From positions 43,049,225-43,113,224 of the forward strand of contig CAMZMU010000020.1 in the NCBI GenBank assembly GCA_947311845.1: 64,000 nucleotides of DNA. Reading direction: 5' to 3'. The translations under genes and the position numbers were made by a program. The first letter of the stretch is position 1; every line of letters begins with the position of its first letter. Source of the stretch: Poa pratensis (Eukaryota > Streptophyta > Magnoliopsida > Poales > Poaceae). This document shows, in pieces, positions 36,031 to 53,040 of this stretch. The notes under the pieces were generated by a model. It saw nothing but the letters and a program-made list of their open reading frames with translations. It searched no databases and had not been told where the DNA came from.

Positions 36031-36840
36031 GTGATGTGGGTTGGTCCCGATCTTCACGGATTTGAGGTCGAAATCGACGAAAAACACGAAGAACTCAAGA
36101 ACACAAGGGGGAAAAAGGTACCAACACGATAACTAGCAAAGCATAATTCGGCAAAAGTCAACCGGTAACAATTCCCCAAGGGCTGCCCCCGATTCTCCTT
36201 CTCCAAACACACCTTACTCTTAAGATTGTTTCTCTCACCGGCCAATCCTATCGGTCCAATCAAGTCACCGCAAGAGGAATGATCGGCAAGTAATCGCAAC
36301 AACAAGGAGGAGTCTTGAATCCACTAGAGGGATCTTCTCCACAAGGGGAGGCCTTGCTTCATCTCCACAAGGGGATGCCTTGATTCATCTCCTAAGAGGC
36401 AACACCATCATGGGTGGAAAAGGAGCTAAGCTCAACTCAAATCTCATTATAGTCTAACCCTAAGCCTAGGCAGAGAAGGGGTATTTATAGTCTATGGGGC
36501 GAAGGGGTAAGTTGTGGGCCATTACATGGGCTTCAGCCCGAATCCTGACAGGTGTGGCGGTAGTACCGCTGCGCTGGCGGTAGTACCGCTGGCTTCGAAA
36601 ATGCAGGCCGGCGGTAGAACGATGCAGCTACCGGTCGGTACCGGAGCGTTGTCCAGATAGCATTTGGAGCTTGCCGGTACCTCCAGCGGTAGTACCGGTC
36701 GCTGGACTGGGCGGTAGTACCGCCGCCTGGAACTGCTCCTGGGACTTCAGCTTCAGCAGGTTGGTCGTCTGGGCCTCGGCGGTAGTACCGGCCGTCCTGG
36801 CGGTACTACCGCTGTTCTGCTGCCTCATCTTCTTCATCTT
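36031..36840 (-). repeat. Gypsy LTR remnant with GCGGTAGTACCGC motifs
   Basis: Follows (in minus orientation) the pol end at 36841-36955. Seven copies or near-copies of the near-palindrome GCGGTAGTACCGC lie between about 36555 and 36815. Confidence 0.45.
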
Positions 36841-36955
36841 CCTCTTGACTCGTCCCTTGGCCATCTTCAGCACTTGCTTGGTGATCTTCATAGTGGTTGC
36901 ACCTGAGTATGCACAAGGTATCCGAATGAAGTAGCAAATCATTCAAGGGAGTGTC
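36841..36955 (-). pseudogene. Gypsy polyprotein tail, downstream of the solo LTR insertion
   Basis: On the minus strand this continues the pol frame interrupted at 38945: LNDLLLHSDTLCILRC follows MCDLDT once the solo LTR and one copy of GTGTC are disregarded. The equivalent plus-strand fragment at 35553-35600 shows the same order of residues, which confirms the junction. Confidence 0.6.
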
Positions 36956-38944
36956 TGTTGGATGTACGCCCTGAGAGACAATAAATATACATTTGTTTCA
37001 TGATTAATGATTATATCTTTATGCTATAACTGCTATGGTCTATAAATATGAGATTTATAGGGAAACACATATGCACGTGTATGGATATAATCAAACCCCG
37101 ATTACCCTTTGTCCTGTCTCTTGGACAAACTCGTTAATACTGGATGGTGATGTTTTCCAGCCATGGGCAAAAGTTCTTGCCATTATTAATGAGAGCACAT
37201 TGTTAAGTTAAACACTGTGTCTGGGAAGACCCAAGAGTATGATATACTACGAGATCAAGTTTTGGAGTAAAATAGTATAGTCTAAGTTGGTTGCTTGTTA
37301 ATTCCTTAGACCATGAGAATTTATGGTTATGTATACTAGAAGGGAAGCTTTGGCATAGTCAAGTATCACGGCCGTAACTGGGTGATCAAAACGGCTATCG
37401 CTCGGTGACCTCGAAGGTATATTATGATCATAGTAGTTCAAGACTGGGAATCACACCTCTAGGTAATATAGAGATACAACCTGGATCCACTCTAGTGGGA
37501 AAGCGTCCATCGATAAGTCTGCGCAGACAAAGGAGTGATATGCAAATATCATGGGATGCTCGAACACGGGTAAAAAGTAATGGCATCATACCGGTAACAA
37601 GGATAAAGTGACATAGTAAATGAAAGCTATCATTTACGGTAATGTCATATATCTCGCCTTGGGTAATTGATGAGTATCGTGAAGTGATGGGAACAAACAT
37701 GTTAATCAAACAGGTTCATCAGAGTGTCTTCGTATAACGATAGAAGTCATTCAGAACGTCCATGGTTCTGACCCTGGCAAGTGATTGGATAGGCATTTCC
37801 AATTATAGCTATACGTTATCGAACCTGTAGGGGTCACACACTTAAGACGTCAAAGTCTGCTGTACACGTAGAATGGTTAGGAGTAGAGAAGGAGTATCAC
37901 CTGGGATGGTTCCGGCGTGATAGAATTACATTCAGAGATTGGATCATGAAGAAAGAAGGTTTATATAGAAGGAAATAATTATCCAGTATATTTTGTCAGC
38001 AGACACTGGATGTCCTGGATCATGTAAATATGTTTATATGATAAGTGATTAATTCTGGGAATTAATTAGACAAAGTATTAATTAATTAAATATTAATTTA
38101 TTTAATTAATAAAAGGGAAAATCATTTATTTAAAAAAGGCCAATAAAAGGTGGCTGCCACATGGGCCCTAGGGGCCCACATGGCAGCCGCGCCACCACTA
38201 GGTGGTGGTGGGCCGAGGCGCCAAGGGGGGAAGCTTCCCCCCAAGCCGAAACCCTAATGGGCCTTCGGGCCCATGGGGGGCAAGGCGGCGGCAGCCAGGG
38301 AGGCGGCCGACCTAGGGTGGGCCCCACCCCCTTAGGTCAGTGCGGTGGGGCGGGGCCCACCCAGGGCGACGGCGGCGGTTGCGGCGGTGGGGGAGGGGAG
38401 TTGGAGTTCCACTCCAACTCCTCCCTCCCAAACCGAATTGGGAAGGGGAAGCTTTCCCCTTGCCCAAGTCCCTCTACCCCTTTGATCTACTATATAAACC
38501 CCACCCCCTCTCCTTTGGAGACACACAATTAGACGTGAGATTTCTCCTCGGAGGCTCTCTTGTTCTAGATCTAATCTCTCTCCCTCTCTCCCATGTGTTG
38601 GGGTTCTCTCCACCATACGTACACCAGTAGCTCTTAACTCTGGCACGGCAAAGCGCGGCTGGACTTTGACAAACGTACGTGTGCGAGCTCTCAGAGGGGC
38701 GATACGTCATAGACGTTTGGCCCTCGCTCTGTTGGATCAAGAAGGATGTATGAGGGATCGGCGACATTCTCACCGCCAGGCTTGGCCGTGAGAATCTTCA
38801 TCAGGCTTCATCAACATCGTCACCGACAACTCTTCCGCGTCTCGTTGTTGGTGACGAAACAGTACTAACCTCACTTGTATCTTATAGTTGTTCCTGGACG
38901 ATACGTAGGTCGGAAATTTTTAAATTCTGCTACGTAACCCAATA
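36956..38944 (+). mobile_element. Solo LTR, 1.99 kb
   Basis: Begins TGTTGGATGTACGCCC and ends ACGTAACCCAATA, with the target duplication GTGTC at 36951-36955 and 38945-38949. It lies inside the tail of a Gypsy pol frame. A TATA box (TATATAAAC, 38491-38499) marks the LTR promoter. The overall form resembles Copia-type LTRs (TGTTGG...CCAA-A), but the family is not named here. Confidence 0.9.
38491..38499 (+). promoter_or_regulatory. LTR TATA box
   Basis: TATATAAAC in a pyrimidine-rich context within the solo LTR, about 450 bases before its 3' end. Confidence 0.6.
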
Positions 38945-38949
38945 GTGTC

Positions 38950-40230
38950 GAGATCACACATAGATAGGAGTGAATTCACATTTTCGTGGAGAGCTTTGAC
39001 TCTTACTCTTGTCATTGGACCGCTTGTTGTAGGAGCCGTAGGTTGGGCTACATCATCTCCCCCCCTTGGGAAAGAGTCTTCCTCGACTCTTGGTCATCCT
39101 CATCACTTGATGTCCCAAGTTATGGCGATAGGTCGGTGACGTTGAAGGTGTCATGGACCAAATACTTGGAGTTTGAGATGTCGATCTTGTAGGCATTGTT
39201 GTTGATGCGCTTGAGAATCTTGAAAGGTCCATCTCCTCGAGGGTGAAGCTTGGACTTTCTAGCATCCGGAAAGCGCTCTTTTCGCAAGTGTAACCAAACA
39301 AGGTCTCCTTCTTCAAATATCATGGCGCGCTTGTGCTTGTTCATCTTTGTAGCATGGTCTTCATTGTGCTTCTCTAGCGTGGTTCTTGTGTCTTCATGTA
39401 ATCGGCACGCTTGTCGAAGTCCATGTTAACTTGTTCACGGAGTGGGAGTGGTAGCATGTCTAATGCGGTGTAGGGGTTGAAGCCATAGACAAGCTCGAAT
39501 GGGCTTCTCTTTGTTGCTCGGTGTAGTGCTCGATTGTAGGCGAACTCGGCATGTGGGATGCACTCTTCCCAATTCTTCAAGTTTGGCTTGATCAACACAC
39601 GAAGGAGTGTAGATAGGCTTCGATTGACCACTTCGGTTTGACCATCCGTTTGAGGGTGGTAGGCGGTGGAGAAGAGATGCTTGATTCCCAACTTAGCAAT
39701 CAATGTCTTCCAAAAGTAGCTCACAAACTTGACGTCGCGATCCGAAACGATGGTCTTGGGCACTCTATGAAGACGGACGATCTCCCTAAAAAAGAAAGTG
39801 GCAATATGTGAAGCATCGTCGGTCTTGTTGCATGGTGTGAAATGTGCCATCTTAGAGAATCGATCAATGACGACAAATATGGAATCATTGTTTGTTTTAG
39901 TACGTGAAGGCCTAAGACAAAATCCATAGCTATGTCGGACCATGGCTTATGCGGAATGGGCAAAGGAGTATACAAGCCATGAGAGTTTAAAGTAGACTTA
40001 GCTTTGAGGCATGTCGAACATCATCGAACTAGGTGTTCCACATCACGCTTCATTCTTGGCCAATAGTAGTTGGTGGCGAGCATGGCGTAGGTCTTGTCGT
40101 GTCCAAAGTGACCCATGAGTGATCCGCCATGTGATTCCTTCAAAAGGAGCAAACGAAGCGAAGACTCGGAATACAAAGTTTGTTAGCCTTAAACAAGAAA
40201 CCTTGGTGCAAATAAAAATCACCAATTCAT
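38950..40230 (-). pseudogene. Ty3/Gypsy integrase and polyprotein C-terminus, broken
   Basis: In minus order: a zinc-binding integrase N-terminus (His-His at about 40110, Cys-x2-Cys at about 40010), then [17 protein letters not shown] and the DDE core. The core shows [10 protein letters not shown] and SDRDVKF with the two Asp and [10 protein letters not shown] with the Glu (39374-39943). The frame then continues to the C-terminal fold (FEEGDLVWLHLRKERFP, 39120-39344) and ends PMTR-KALHENVNSLLSMCDLDT. Frameshifts lie near 39900 and 39370. Integrase joins retroelement cDNA to the host genome. No reverse transcriptase is present upstream, so this is a 3' fragment. Confidence 0.85.
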
Positions 40231-40267
40231 TTGTGCTCGAGCATTGACCAAAAATGTATCCAAAGAC

Positions 40268-40460
40268 GTCAAAGTAAAAGAAAAGAAAAGAATAGGGAAA
40301 GGAAAATTAAAGAACGAAAATAAAAGAAAACGAAAACAGAAAAGAAAACAAACAGAAAGAGAAAAGGAAAAACAGAAAAAAAACGAAAAAGGAAAAGAAA
40401 AGAAAACAGAAAAAAAAACAAAAAACGAAAAAGAAAAGAAAAGAAAAAAGGAAAACGAAG
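40268..40460 (+). repeat. Purine tract, A/G-rich low complexity
   Basis: About 190 bases almost entirely A and G on the plus strand, with scattered C, built from AAAAG/GAAAA words. The apparent Lys/Glu-rich frame across it is not a gene. It lies about 300 bases before the MCM2 promoter elements. Confidence 0.85.
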
Positions 40461-40747
40461 CAGCGGTGCACAATCAGGGAAACAGCGAACAAGATCAACC
40501 AGAAACTACGGCAGTTAGCGAGGTGGGCCGGCCCGCGAAGCGACGAGTCCCGCATCCCTTACGGCGATGTATAGGATTCGCGCGAAGCGCCGCTTATGGG
40601 CGACGTACAGCATCTCCCCATTAAAAGGCTCTAGAACTAGTAGATCCGAACTGAACATGCCCATAAAATCAGTTCCCTAAAACGAAAAGTCCAAACCCAG
40701 GCCGAAGCGGCCCAACCCACTGCTCCACCATCACGGGTTTGCCTTCT

Positions 40748-40786
40748 GCGCGGGAACGGTTGCTCATTGGCGCCAATTTTCCCGCC
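40748..40786 (+). promoter_or_regulatory. MCM2: E2F-type site cluster in the MCM2 promoter
   Basis: Three overlapping or adjacent E2F-like sites lie 124-162 bases before the start codon: GCGCGGGAAC (40748-40757), the palindrome ATTGGCGCCAAT (40766-40777), and TTTTCCCGCC (40777-40786). Plant MCM genes are known targets of E2F factors at the G1/S transition; binding here is inferred. Confidence 0.7.
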
Positions 40787-40909
40787 ACTCCCAGACTCCC
40801 AGCGCTCACCTCCCTCTTATCACCAGTCTCTCCCCACAATTCCCCTTCCCGCCGCAACCCTAGCCACCACCACACGTCTGCTCCCTGCGAACCTTCTGGA
40901 CCGGCGCGC

Positions 40910-46654
<5,745 letters not shown>

Positions 46655-46985
46655 ACACTATCACAACCTTAGTAGACTACCGTATGATGAACAGCTACCT
46701 CTTCCTGGATGAAGAGCGTTGCAGCGTCAGTGACAAAATGACTTCTTCTGTTTGCTGTACTGGAATTAAGAGATTGGTGTACTGATTGTAATCTGAATCT
46801 CTACTGCCTTTAGCGGCATTTAGAGATGTGTGCTGTGTTGACATCATAATTCTGAAATGTTGAATGAGTTGTATGCACTGGACATAATTCTCCTGCTATG
46901 TCTTGGCCAGTTAAGATATTTTTGGAGTTCGCATAGTGCTAATTTGATGTTTGGTTGCAGCCCGGATTACATCATCAGGATAGCT
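46655..46985 (+). other. MCM2 3'UTR and flank
   Basis: Noncoding, running into the 3' end of the LINE on the opposite strand. The polyadenylation site is not identified. Confidence 0.4.
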
Positions 46986-47970
46986 CTCAAGCAAAAGGTG
47001 CCTATAGCCTATAGGTTCAACAGCACCACGCGCAGCTAAAACATGTGCAGGCTGGTTACAGTAACGACTTACATAAACCACACCTGAGTCGATGAAGTTT
47101 CAGACTCAGCCGGAACTTGATTTCTCTGAAAAGGGCCCCAGACTCCCAGAGGTGCAGCATCATACTCCGATGAGGTGACAGCCTTTTGTAGAACATGGCA
47201 GTCCGTGACGAACATGGCTCGCCCGATGCCCAGACCTTCAGCAAAATGGATCGCCTGTAGTATTGCTTAGGCTTCAGTAGCAGCAGCCTCAACTGCATGA
47301 GCCACCGCTCCAGCACCTGCAAAAACAGTACTGCTTGCGTGGTCTCTTCCGGTATCCGCGTGGAAAGCTCCGTCCACGTTTATCTTGGACTGCCGCGCTT
47401 GTTGCTTCTCAATTGGTTTCTTTTTCAGAATTCTGACCACTCCCCGACATGGCGACACACCATGCGCCACAGCTCATCAGGCGATGGTCTGCGCTCTCCA
47501 TGGTTCGCCTTGTTTCGTTCAGTCCATCAGCACCAAAGCAGCGCACTAATCTCATCTTTTGGTCTTACGGCAATTTCAGTACCTCATGAACATACTCCAG
47601 GCTCGAGTTGCATTGGTACAGCTGTGTCCGTAGCTCATCAGGCAGAACCAATGGCCACACTTTCTTCAGTTCTGGTCCACCAGTTAAAAAAAGAGTGTTG
47701 CACGCAGATAAAATGGTGAACTTTGGCCGGGTAGTCAAGTTTCCAAATCTGTCGCCAAATATTTTTCCTCCAGCTTTTTCCTCGACTCCCTTCCGATGGG
47801 CCTGCTTGTCTGTCATCCTTTGTATCGTCATCTTGGACATGGTAGGCAGACTTGACAGTAAAGCGACCCTTTCCATCATAGGGCCAGGCTATGTGATCCT
47901 CCTCATGCTCATATATCATCGATTGTATAATGGGAGGCCAAATTCTCGGCCTCTCCGCGCCCCGCGCCAC

Positions 47971-48010
47971 TGTAGTTAGCTACAGTTCGTACTGTAGCTA
48001 TCTACAGTGT
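47971..48010. repeat. Two small CTGTAG/CTACAG hairpins
   Basis: ACTGTAGTTAGCTACAGT and ACTGTAGCTATCTACAGT lie in tandem near the Helitron 5' end. Confidence 0.7.
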
Positions 48011-48639
48011 GCTACAGTCGCAGTGGGCCCCACATGTCAGCGGCACAGCGTCCTTGGTTTTTTTGCAAACAGACACAGCGGGGCCCGAAAATTCCATCTC
48101 CTTCACAGAAAAACCGGCGAGAGGGACCTATTTGCAATTAGTCAAAAGTTCGGGTTCTTTTTTGTAAAAACGCCACAATCCCCACCCTCCCCTCTCTCTC
48201 CTCCCGCGCGCTGCCGTGCCGCCGCCGGCCGCCGCCGCCCCGCCCCGCCGTTCTGCTCCATCTTCTTCACATCAGCGCACACGCCGCGTTCCGCCGTCGC
48301 CAAAGCTTCATCCTCGACGTCTTTCGCGTGCCGGGCCGCCGCAACCTCGCCGCAATCGTCGCCGGTGCCGTCGGCGTCCTCCGCGGCACTCCGCCGTGTT
48401 TTCCACGCCGCCGCGGCCGCCCCGGTGACCAAAATGGGGCGGCGCCGCCACCCCTGGGTTGCCCGTGTTCGCGCGCGTCGGCCACGCCTACGCGCGTGTC
48501 CCGGCTCGCCGTGACGCCGCTCCGGCGAGCTCCACGGCGCCGCTGCCAGCTCGGCCGCCATTGACGTCGCCGCGACGTCACGTGGGCTGGGCCGGGGAGG
48601 TGGTCTTCTTGCTGGGCTGGGCCGCTTGCCCGCCGCCTG

Positions 48640-51060
48640 GCCCGGCCTTTTCTATTTTTTTTCCTTCCTTTTTCTTTTTCTATTTTCCAAAATTTTTGTA
48701 TTCCCGAAATACAAATTCAAATCAATTGGAATCAATTTGTATAAATTTGCCACAACTCAAATTCTACAATTCAGAAACTTTGGGATCTTTCCAAAAATAT
48801 TTCGAATCTTACAATTTCCAAATAGTACATAAAGATTCATTAATAGATTTAAAAAACCACAAAGATTTATAACTTTTAATTTATTAGTTATAGCTACGCA
48901 AAAAAAAAACAACTTTTAATTTATTAGCTACAACTATGCAAATGCTTTCAAATTGAATTTCAGCTAACCACATTACACAATTTAGAACTACCGCTTTTCT
49001 ATAAAAAAATACATATATTACTCAACCAAAAAAAAAAAAAAAAAAAACAAAAAACCATGATATTCTCAGCAATGGTGCATTCAATTTTATTACATTCCAT
49101 GCAAATGGATATATCTCTACAAAATCCCATCTAGAAATAATGAAAGAACACAACAAAATGCTCCGACAAAACAAATAATAATTATTTACGTCAGAAAACA
49201 CATATTTTTAACATTTTAAAATGATGAATATTTGATCAAAACCCTACCGCACTTCCTCTTTGGAACAATTTCCAAACCATGAAAATATTTTCATAAATAC
49301 CCTCACAACAATAAATGATGATTATTTATGCCGGACAAAAAAAAATCATACTTACATATTCCACAATCTTTAATATCTTTGGAACCTGCCCATTTTATAA
49401 ACGCAATTTATTTTAATCTTTAAAACACCCCAACTCCAACAATTTCAAAAAACTAATCTATTTTTAGCTGCAAGTTTCTTTCAGTTCCTGTAATAAAAGA
49501 GTGGAACCAACAAAAAAAAATCTACAAATACCCATTGCCAAAATATTAAAAAATATATGAAAATAGTAGAGGAAAAAAAAAGGATCACCTATTTTCCACA
49601 AAAGACAAACAAATTCGAACAATTCAAATTGCCCTACATGTGCACAATTTTATGAGAAAAGCAATCATATTTCACCATTCCAACTCAAATTACAAATATC
49701 AATATTTTCATAGTATCATATGACTTCTAAGTCTCCTGATTCCGCAACCACTACAACTTCAAAATGTGGACATTTCCAAAAATTGAAATTCACCACATTT
49801 CCCCTGGTTTCCCCCCCCCCCCCCCCCGAAAAACTTTCGTACCTTCCGAAATACAGCTTCAACAATTTTCAGATCTGCACAACTTCAAAATGTAGACATT
49901 TTCAACATTTCAATTCCACCACATAACCACATCATACAAATTTGAAAATTCCAAAAAAAATTCGAATCCTTCCAAACACATAATGCATTTCCTCTAATTA
50001 CATAACTACATTAGATATCTATGGCAAAATACAACTGCATTTAAACATTCGAATTTGGAAAATATTTCAAGATAATTCGAATGCATTTTCTCTAATTACA
50101 TTTAAACATTCATAACGCAATAAAAATATGTTTGAACATTCCAACTTGCTAAATATTTTCATTTTTTTTAAAAAACTAAAAACAAACAGAAAAAATACTA
50201 ACTATTTATGCTTAAATACAAACATATTTGAACATTCTAATTTAGTCAATATTTGGATGCAATATAAATAGATTTTCCCTAATTGTAGAATCAAATCCAA
50301 AAAATGTGCATTCCCACTAATTACATATTTACAGGAAAAAAGAAGCATAGTTAAGCATTTCCTCTAATTATGGCTTGATTTTAAATTGAAATTAACAAGT
50401 GCTCAAACAATTTATTTTCTCCAATTATTTAGTTCAATTAAATATTTAACACAAAACAAAGCCATATCATACCAACTCACCTAAATTAATATTTACAAAT
50501 AATATTACTGAACTTCCTTCGATTATGCAGATTAATTTAATACATGTTCAACTTGAACTTAACTCCCTCTAATTATGTGTTCAAATTTAAATAATGCTTC
50601 ATTCCATTCACATTTAAAGAAATCAAAGATTTGTTTCCTCTAAAAATTGATTCAGTTTAATAGATGTTAACACAACATATTTCCTCTAACCAACAAGCTA
50701 AATCACATATTTACGGCGAAATAGACACATAATATTTAAACATAACCATAATATATTTTCTCTAATTATGGTGGTTCGTATGAAAATAATGGCAAAATAA
50801 AACCATATTTAACCACTCACATTTGCTTAACATATTTGAGAATAATATAACTTAAATCCCTCTAATTATGTAGTTACATTTAAAAATTTTATTATTTGTA
50901 TGAATATTTTCAAAAAATACAATCACGTCTACTCTAATTATGAATTGCTTCCAAATTGAATTCCACCTAACTACATTATACAACTTAGAACAACCACATT
51001 TCCTTACAATATATATACCGCAGATAAAGAAAAAAACAAATTATTACAACATATCCTCAG
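48640..51060. other. AT-rich noncoding Helitron interior
   Basis: About 2.4 kb without a credible gene. The sequence is dominated by A/T words such as CTCTAATTA and AAACATTC repeated irregularly, with an A-tract near 49026 and a poly-C run at 49811-49827. Confidence 0.6.
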
Positions 51061-51065
51061 CAAAG

Positions 51066-51096
51066 GCGCGTCGTGACGCGCGCTAAATTCAACTAT
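51066..51096 (+). repeat. Inner Helitron-type 3' terminus
   Basis: A hairpin with perfect arms GCGCGTC and GACGCGC around a two-base loop is followed by TAAATTCAACTAT. This has the same layout as the true end 430 bases downstream (AAATTCAACTAGT), but with CTAT in place of CTAG. Confidence 0.65.
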
Positions 51097-52199
51097 CTAA
51101 ATATTTGAATATTATACAAAATATATAAAAAATGTTCGAACGAATTACTATCTACTCATAACAAAATAAAAAACATGTTTGTAAATTGTTATTTCGCCAA
51201 CATTTTAGCGACTTTTCCTGATATTCCACAAAATATGACAAGAATGCCCCAAAAAATAATCGCAACATACTTACAGCGAATTACAAATATGTTTCAACGT
51301 TTCAATTTCGCAACATTTCTGACATCATACAAACAAACTCACAAAAAACTCACAAAATATGACAAGAATACTCATAAAAAATGCTACCTATTCATGACAA
51401 AATAAAAACATGTTCCAACATACCAATTTAGCTAACATTTTAGTTAAAAAAAAATATATATATATACTACACAAAAAAAAAACATCAAGGGCGTGCCGTG
51501 ACGGCACGCCAAATTCAACTAGTCAGGATTGACATAATGACTTTCCATCCGACTCTAGGAATGCCTGTTGCATCCCAAGTGCCCATACAGGGTCAATAAG
51601 TTCACACACTCTCGTAATAATTTGATTTCCTTGCAGGTTACATGGCCTTCGACTTCGAGGATCACCATTAGGCGCCCACGGGTACTCCCAGATCTTCACA
51701 TTGTTTCCATCTCCTATTCTCCAAGTAATTCCCTTTTTCAGCACATCAATGCGCTACGCCACAGATAACTAACGCCAACCTTCGGTTTTGCATCCAGTAG
51801 GTTCCCGTCCGCAAAATATTTTGCTCTTAGCACTCTGTTACACAAGGAATCAAGGGCTTGTAGCAGTCTCCAGCTAGCAAGATTGAAGTTTTATATAGAT
51901 CCCTAAAACCAAGACCTCGCTCCTCTTTGGGACGCATCATCTTCTCCCACCCCATCCAGAGTGCACGGTGTTCATCTTCTTGTTATGACCACCAGAACCG
52001 ACACACTAGTTGTGTGATGTCATCACATAGCGTTTTAGTGAGATCGAAACATGCCATAGCGTACATCGGGATTGATTGTGCAACAACTTTTATGAGGGTC
52101 TCATTACCAGCTCTGGAGAGGAACCTTTCCTTCCACCCCATATTCTTTTTAGGATTTTCTCGTTCAAATAGGTGAACACCTTTGATCTGTTCCTTCCTA

Positions 52200-52422
52200 C
52201 TCCCTTCGTTCGGAAAAGGATGTCTTGGATATATCTAGATTTGGATGTATGTGTACACTAAAACATGTCCACATACATCTAAATCTAGATATATCTAAGA
52301 CATCCTTTTCCTACTCCCTTCGTTCGGAAAAGGATGTCTTGGATATATCTAGATTTGGATGTATGTGACACATACATCCAAATCTAGATATATCCAAGAC
52401 ATCCTTTTCCGAACGAAGGGAG
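52200..52422. mobile_element. Dimeric Stowaway-like MITE with a perfect palindrome
   Basis: Two head-to-tail copies flanked by TA (52198-52199 and 52423-52424) with an internal TA at 52312-52313. The right copy (52314-52422) is a perfect inverted repeat, two 54-base arms around one central base, starting CTCCCTTCGTTCGGAAAAGG. The left copy (52200-52311) lacks its last dozen bases. Removing the dimer and one TA rejoins the LINE frame (LPTYLGRNRSKVFTYL). Confidence 0.88.
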
Positions 52423-53040
52423 TAGATACGTAGGCAAGCCAAGATATTTGCCTCCTTGAGCTTCCACTCGTAGTCCAAGGATGCTCATGATATCCTCCTT
52501 TTTCCTCCTTGAAGTGTTAGCACTAAACAAAATGGAAGATTTGTCACGAGTTATCACATGTCCTAAGGTCTCTTCATAGCTACGGAGTATATCGTTTATT
52601 GCACCCACACTCTCTACCATAGCGAAGAAGGGAGTCATCCGCAAAGAATAGGCGGTTAACACTAGGTGCATTTTCTGCGAGTTTTATCCCCCATATTCTT
52701 CCCCTTTCTCCCGAATCATGAATGAGCCTTGAGAAACCTTCTCCACACAGCAACAAAAGATATGGCGAGATCGGGTCACCTTGCCGTAGTCCTCTCCCTG
52801 AGATTACCGTCTCAGTAATGTTACCATTGACTCTGAACTTGTACGAAACAGGCATACACATTTCATCACATTCTCCACATAAGGTGCACAAAAACCCAAC
52901 CGATGCACAGCGCCCTCCATAAAAGACCACTCCACACGGTCGTACGCCTTGCTCATGTCTAGTTTCACTGCCATGTAGTTCTTTTCCCAGGATCTTCTCC
53001 TTCACACGAAGTATGACATTCCCCGGCTGTAATGTCACTG

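Larger units (their letters stand above)
47916..51522 (+). mobile_element. Helitron, 3.61 kb, non-autonomous, inside the LINE
   Basis: Starts TCATCGATTG after a host A (47915). Ends with a ten-base-stem hairpin (arms GGCGTGCCGT and ACGGCACGCC at about 51490-51510) and CTAG (51519-51522) before a host T. Joining 47915 to 51523 restores the LINE frame on the minus strand (SIL then IYEHEEDHIAW), which fixes both ends. There is no Rep/helicase. The left 700 bases are GC-rich with small CTGTAG/CTACAG hairpins; the next 2.4 kb is AT-rich noncoding sequence. Confidence 0.85.
46990..53040 (-). mobile_element. LINE (non-LTR retrotransposon) ORF2 remnant, interrupted twice
   Basis: In minus order: reverse transcriptase with GRGLRQGDPISPYLLLLCGEGFS and the FADDSL box (52580-53040), then KYLGLPTYL (to about 52425), a MITE pair, and FTYLNEKILKRIW. 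Next come ITWRIGDGNNVKIWEYPW and RVCELIDPV (51523-51744), a Helitron, then EDHIAWPYDGKGRFTVKSAYHV with the zinc-binding zf-RVT region (47638-47915), and an RNase H-like end (KINVDGAFHADTGR, FVTDC; about 47090-47470). It has many stops and frameshifts. LINE ORF2 copies its own RNA at a nicked target. This copy is dead and its 5' half is missing. It lies tail-on behind MCM2. Confidence 0.85.

Noticed and set aside
40244..40624. Lys/Glu-rich frame of 126 residues
   Set aside because: It is the translation of a purine-rich low-complexity tract; there is no start context or family.
48142..48581. Ala/Arg-rich frames on both strands
   Set aside because: GC-rich Helitron sequence open in several frames at once; no recognisable domain.
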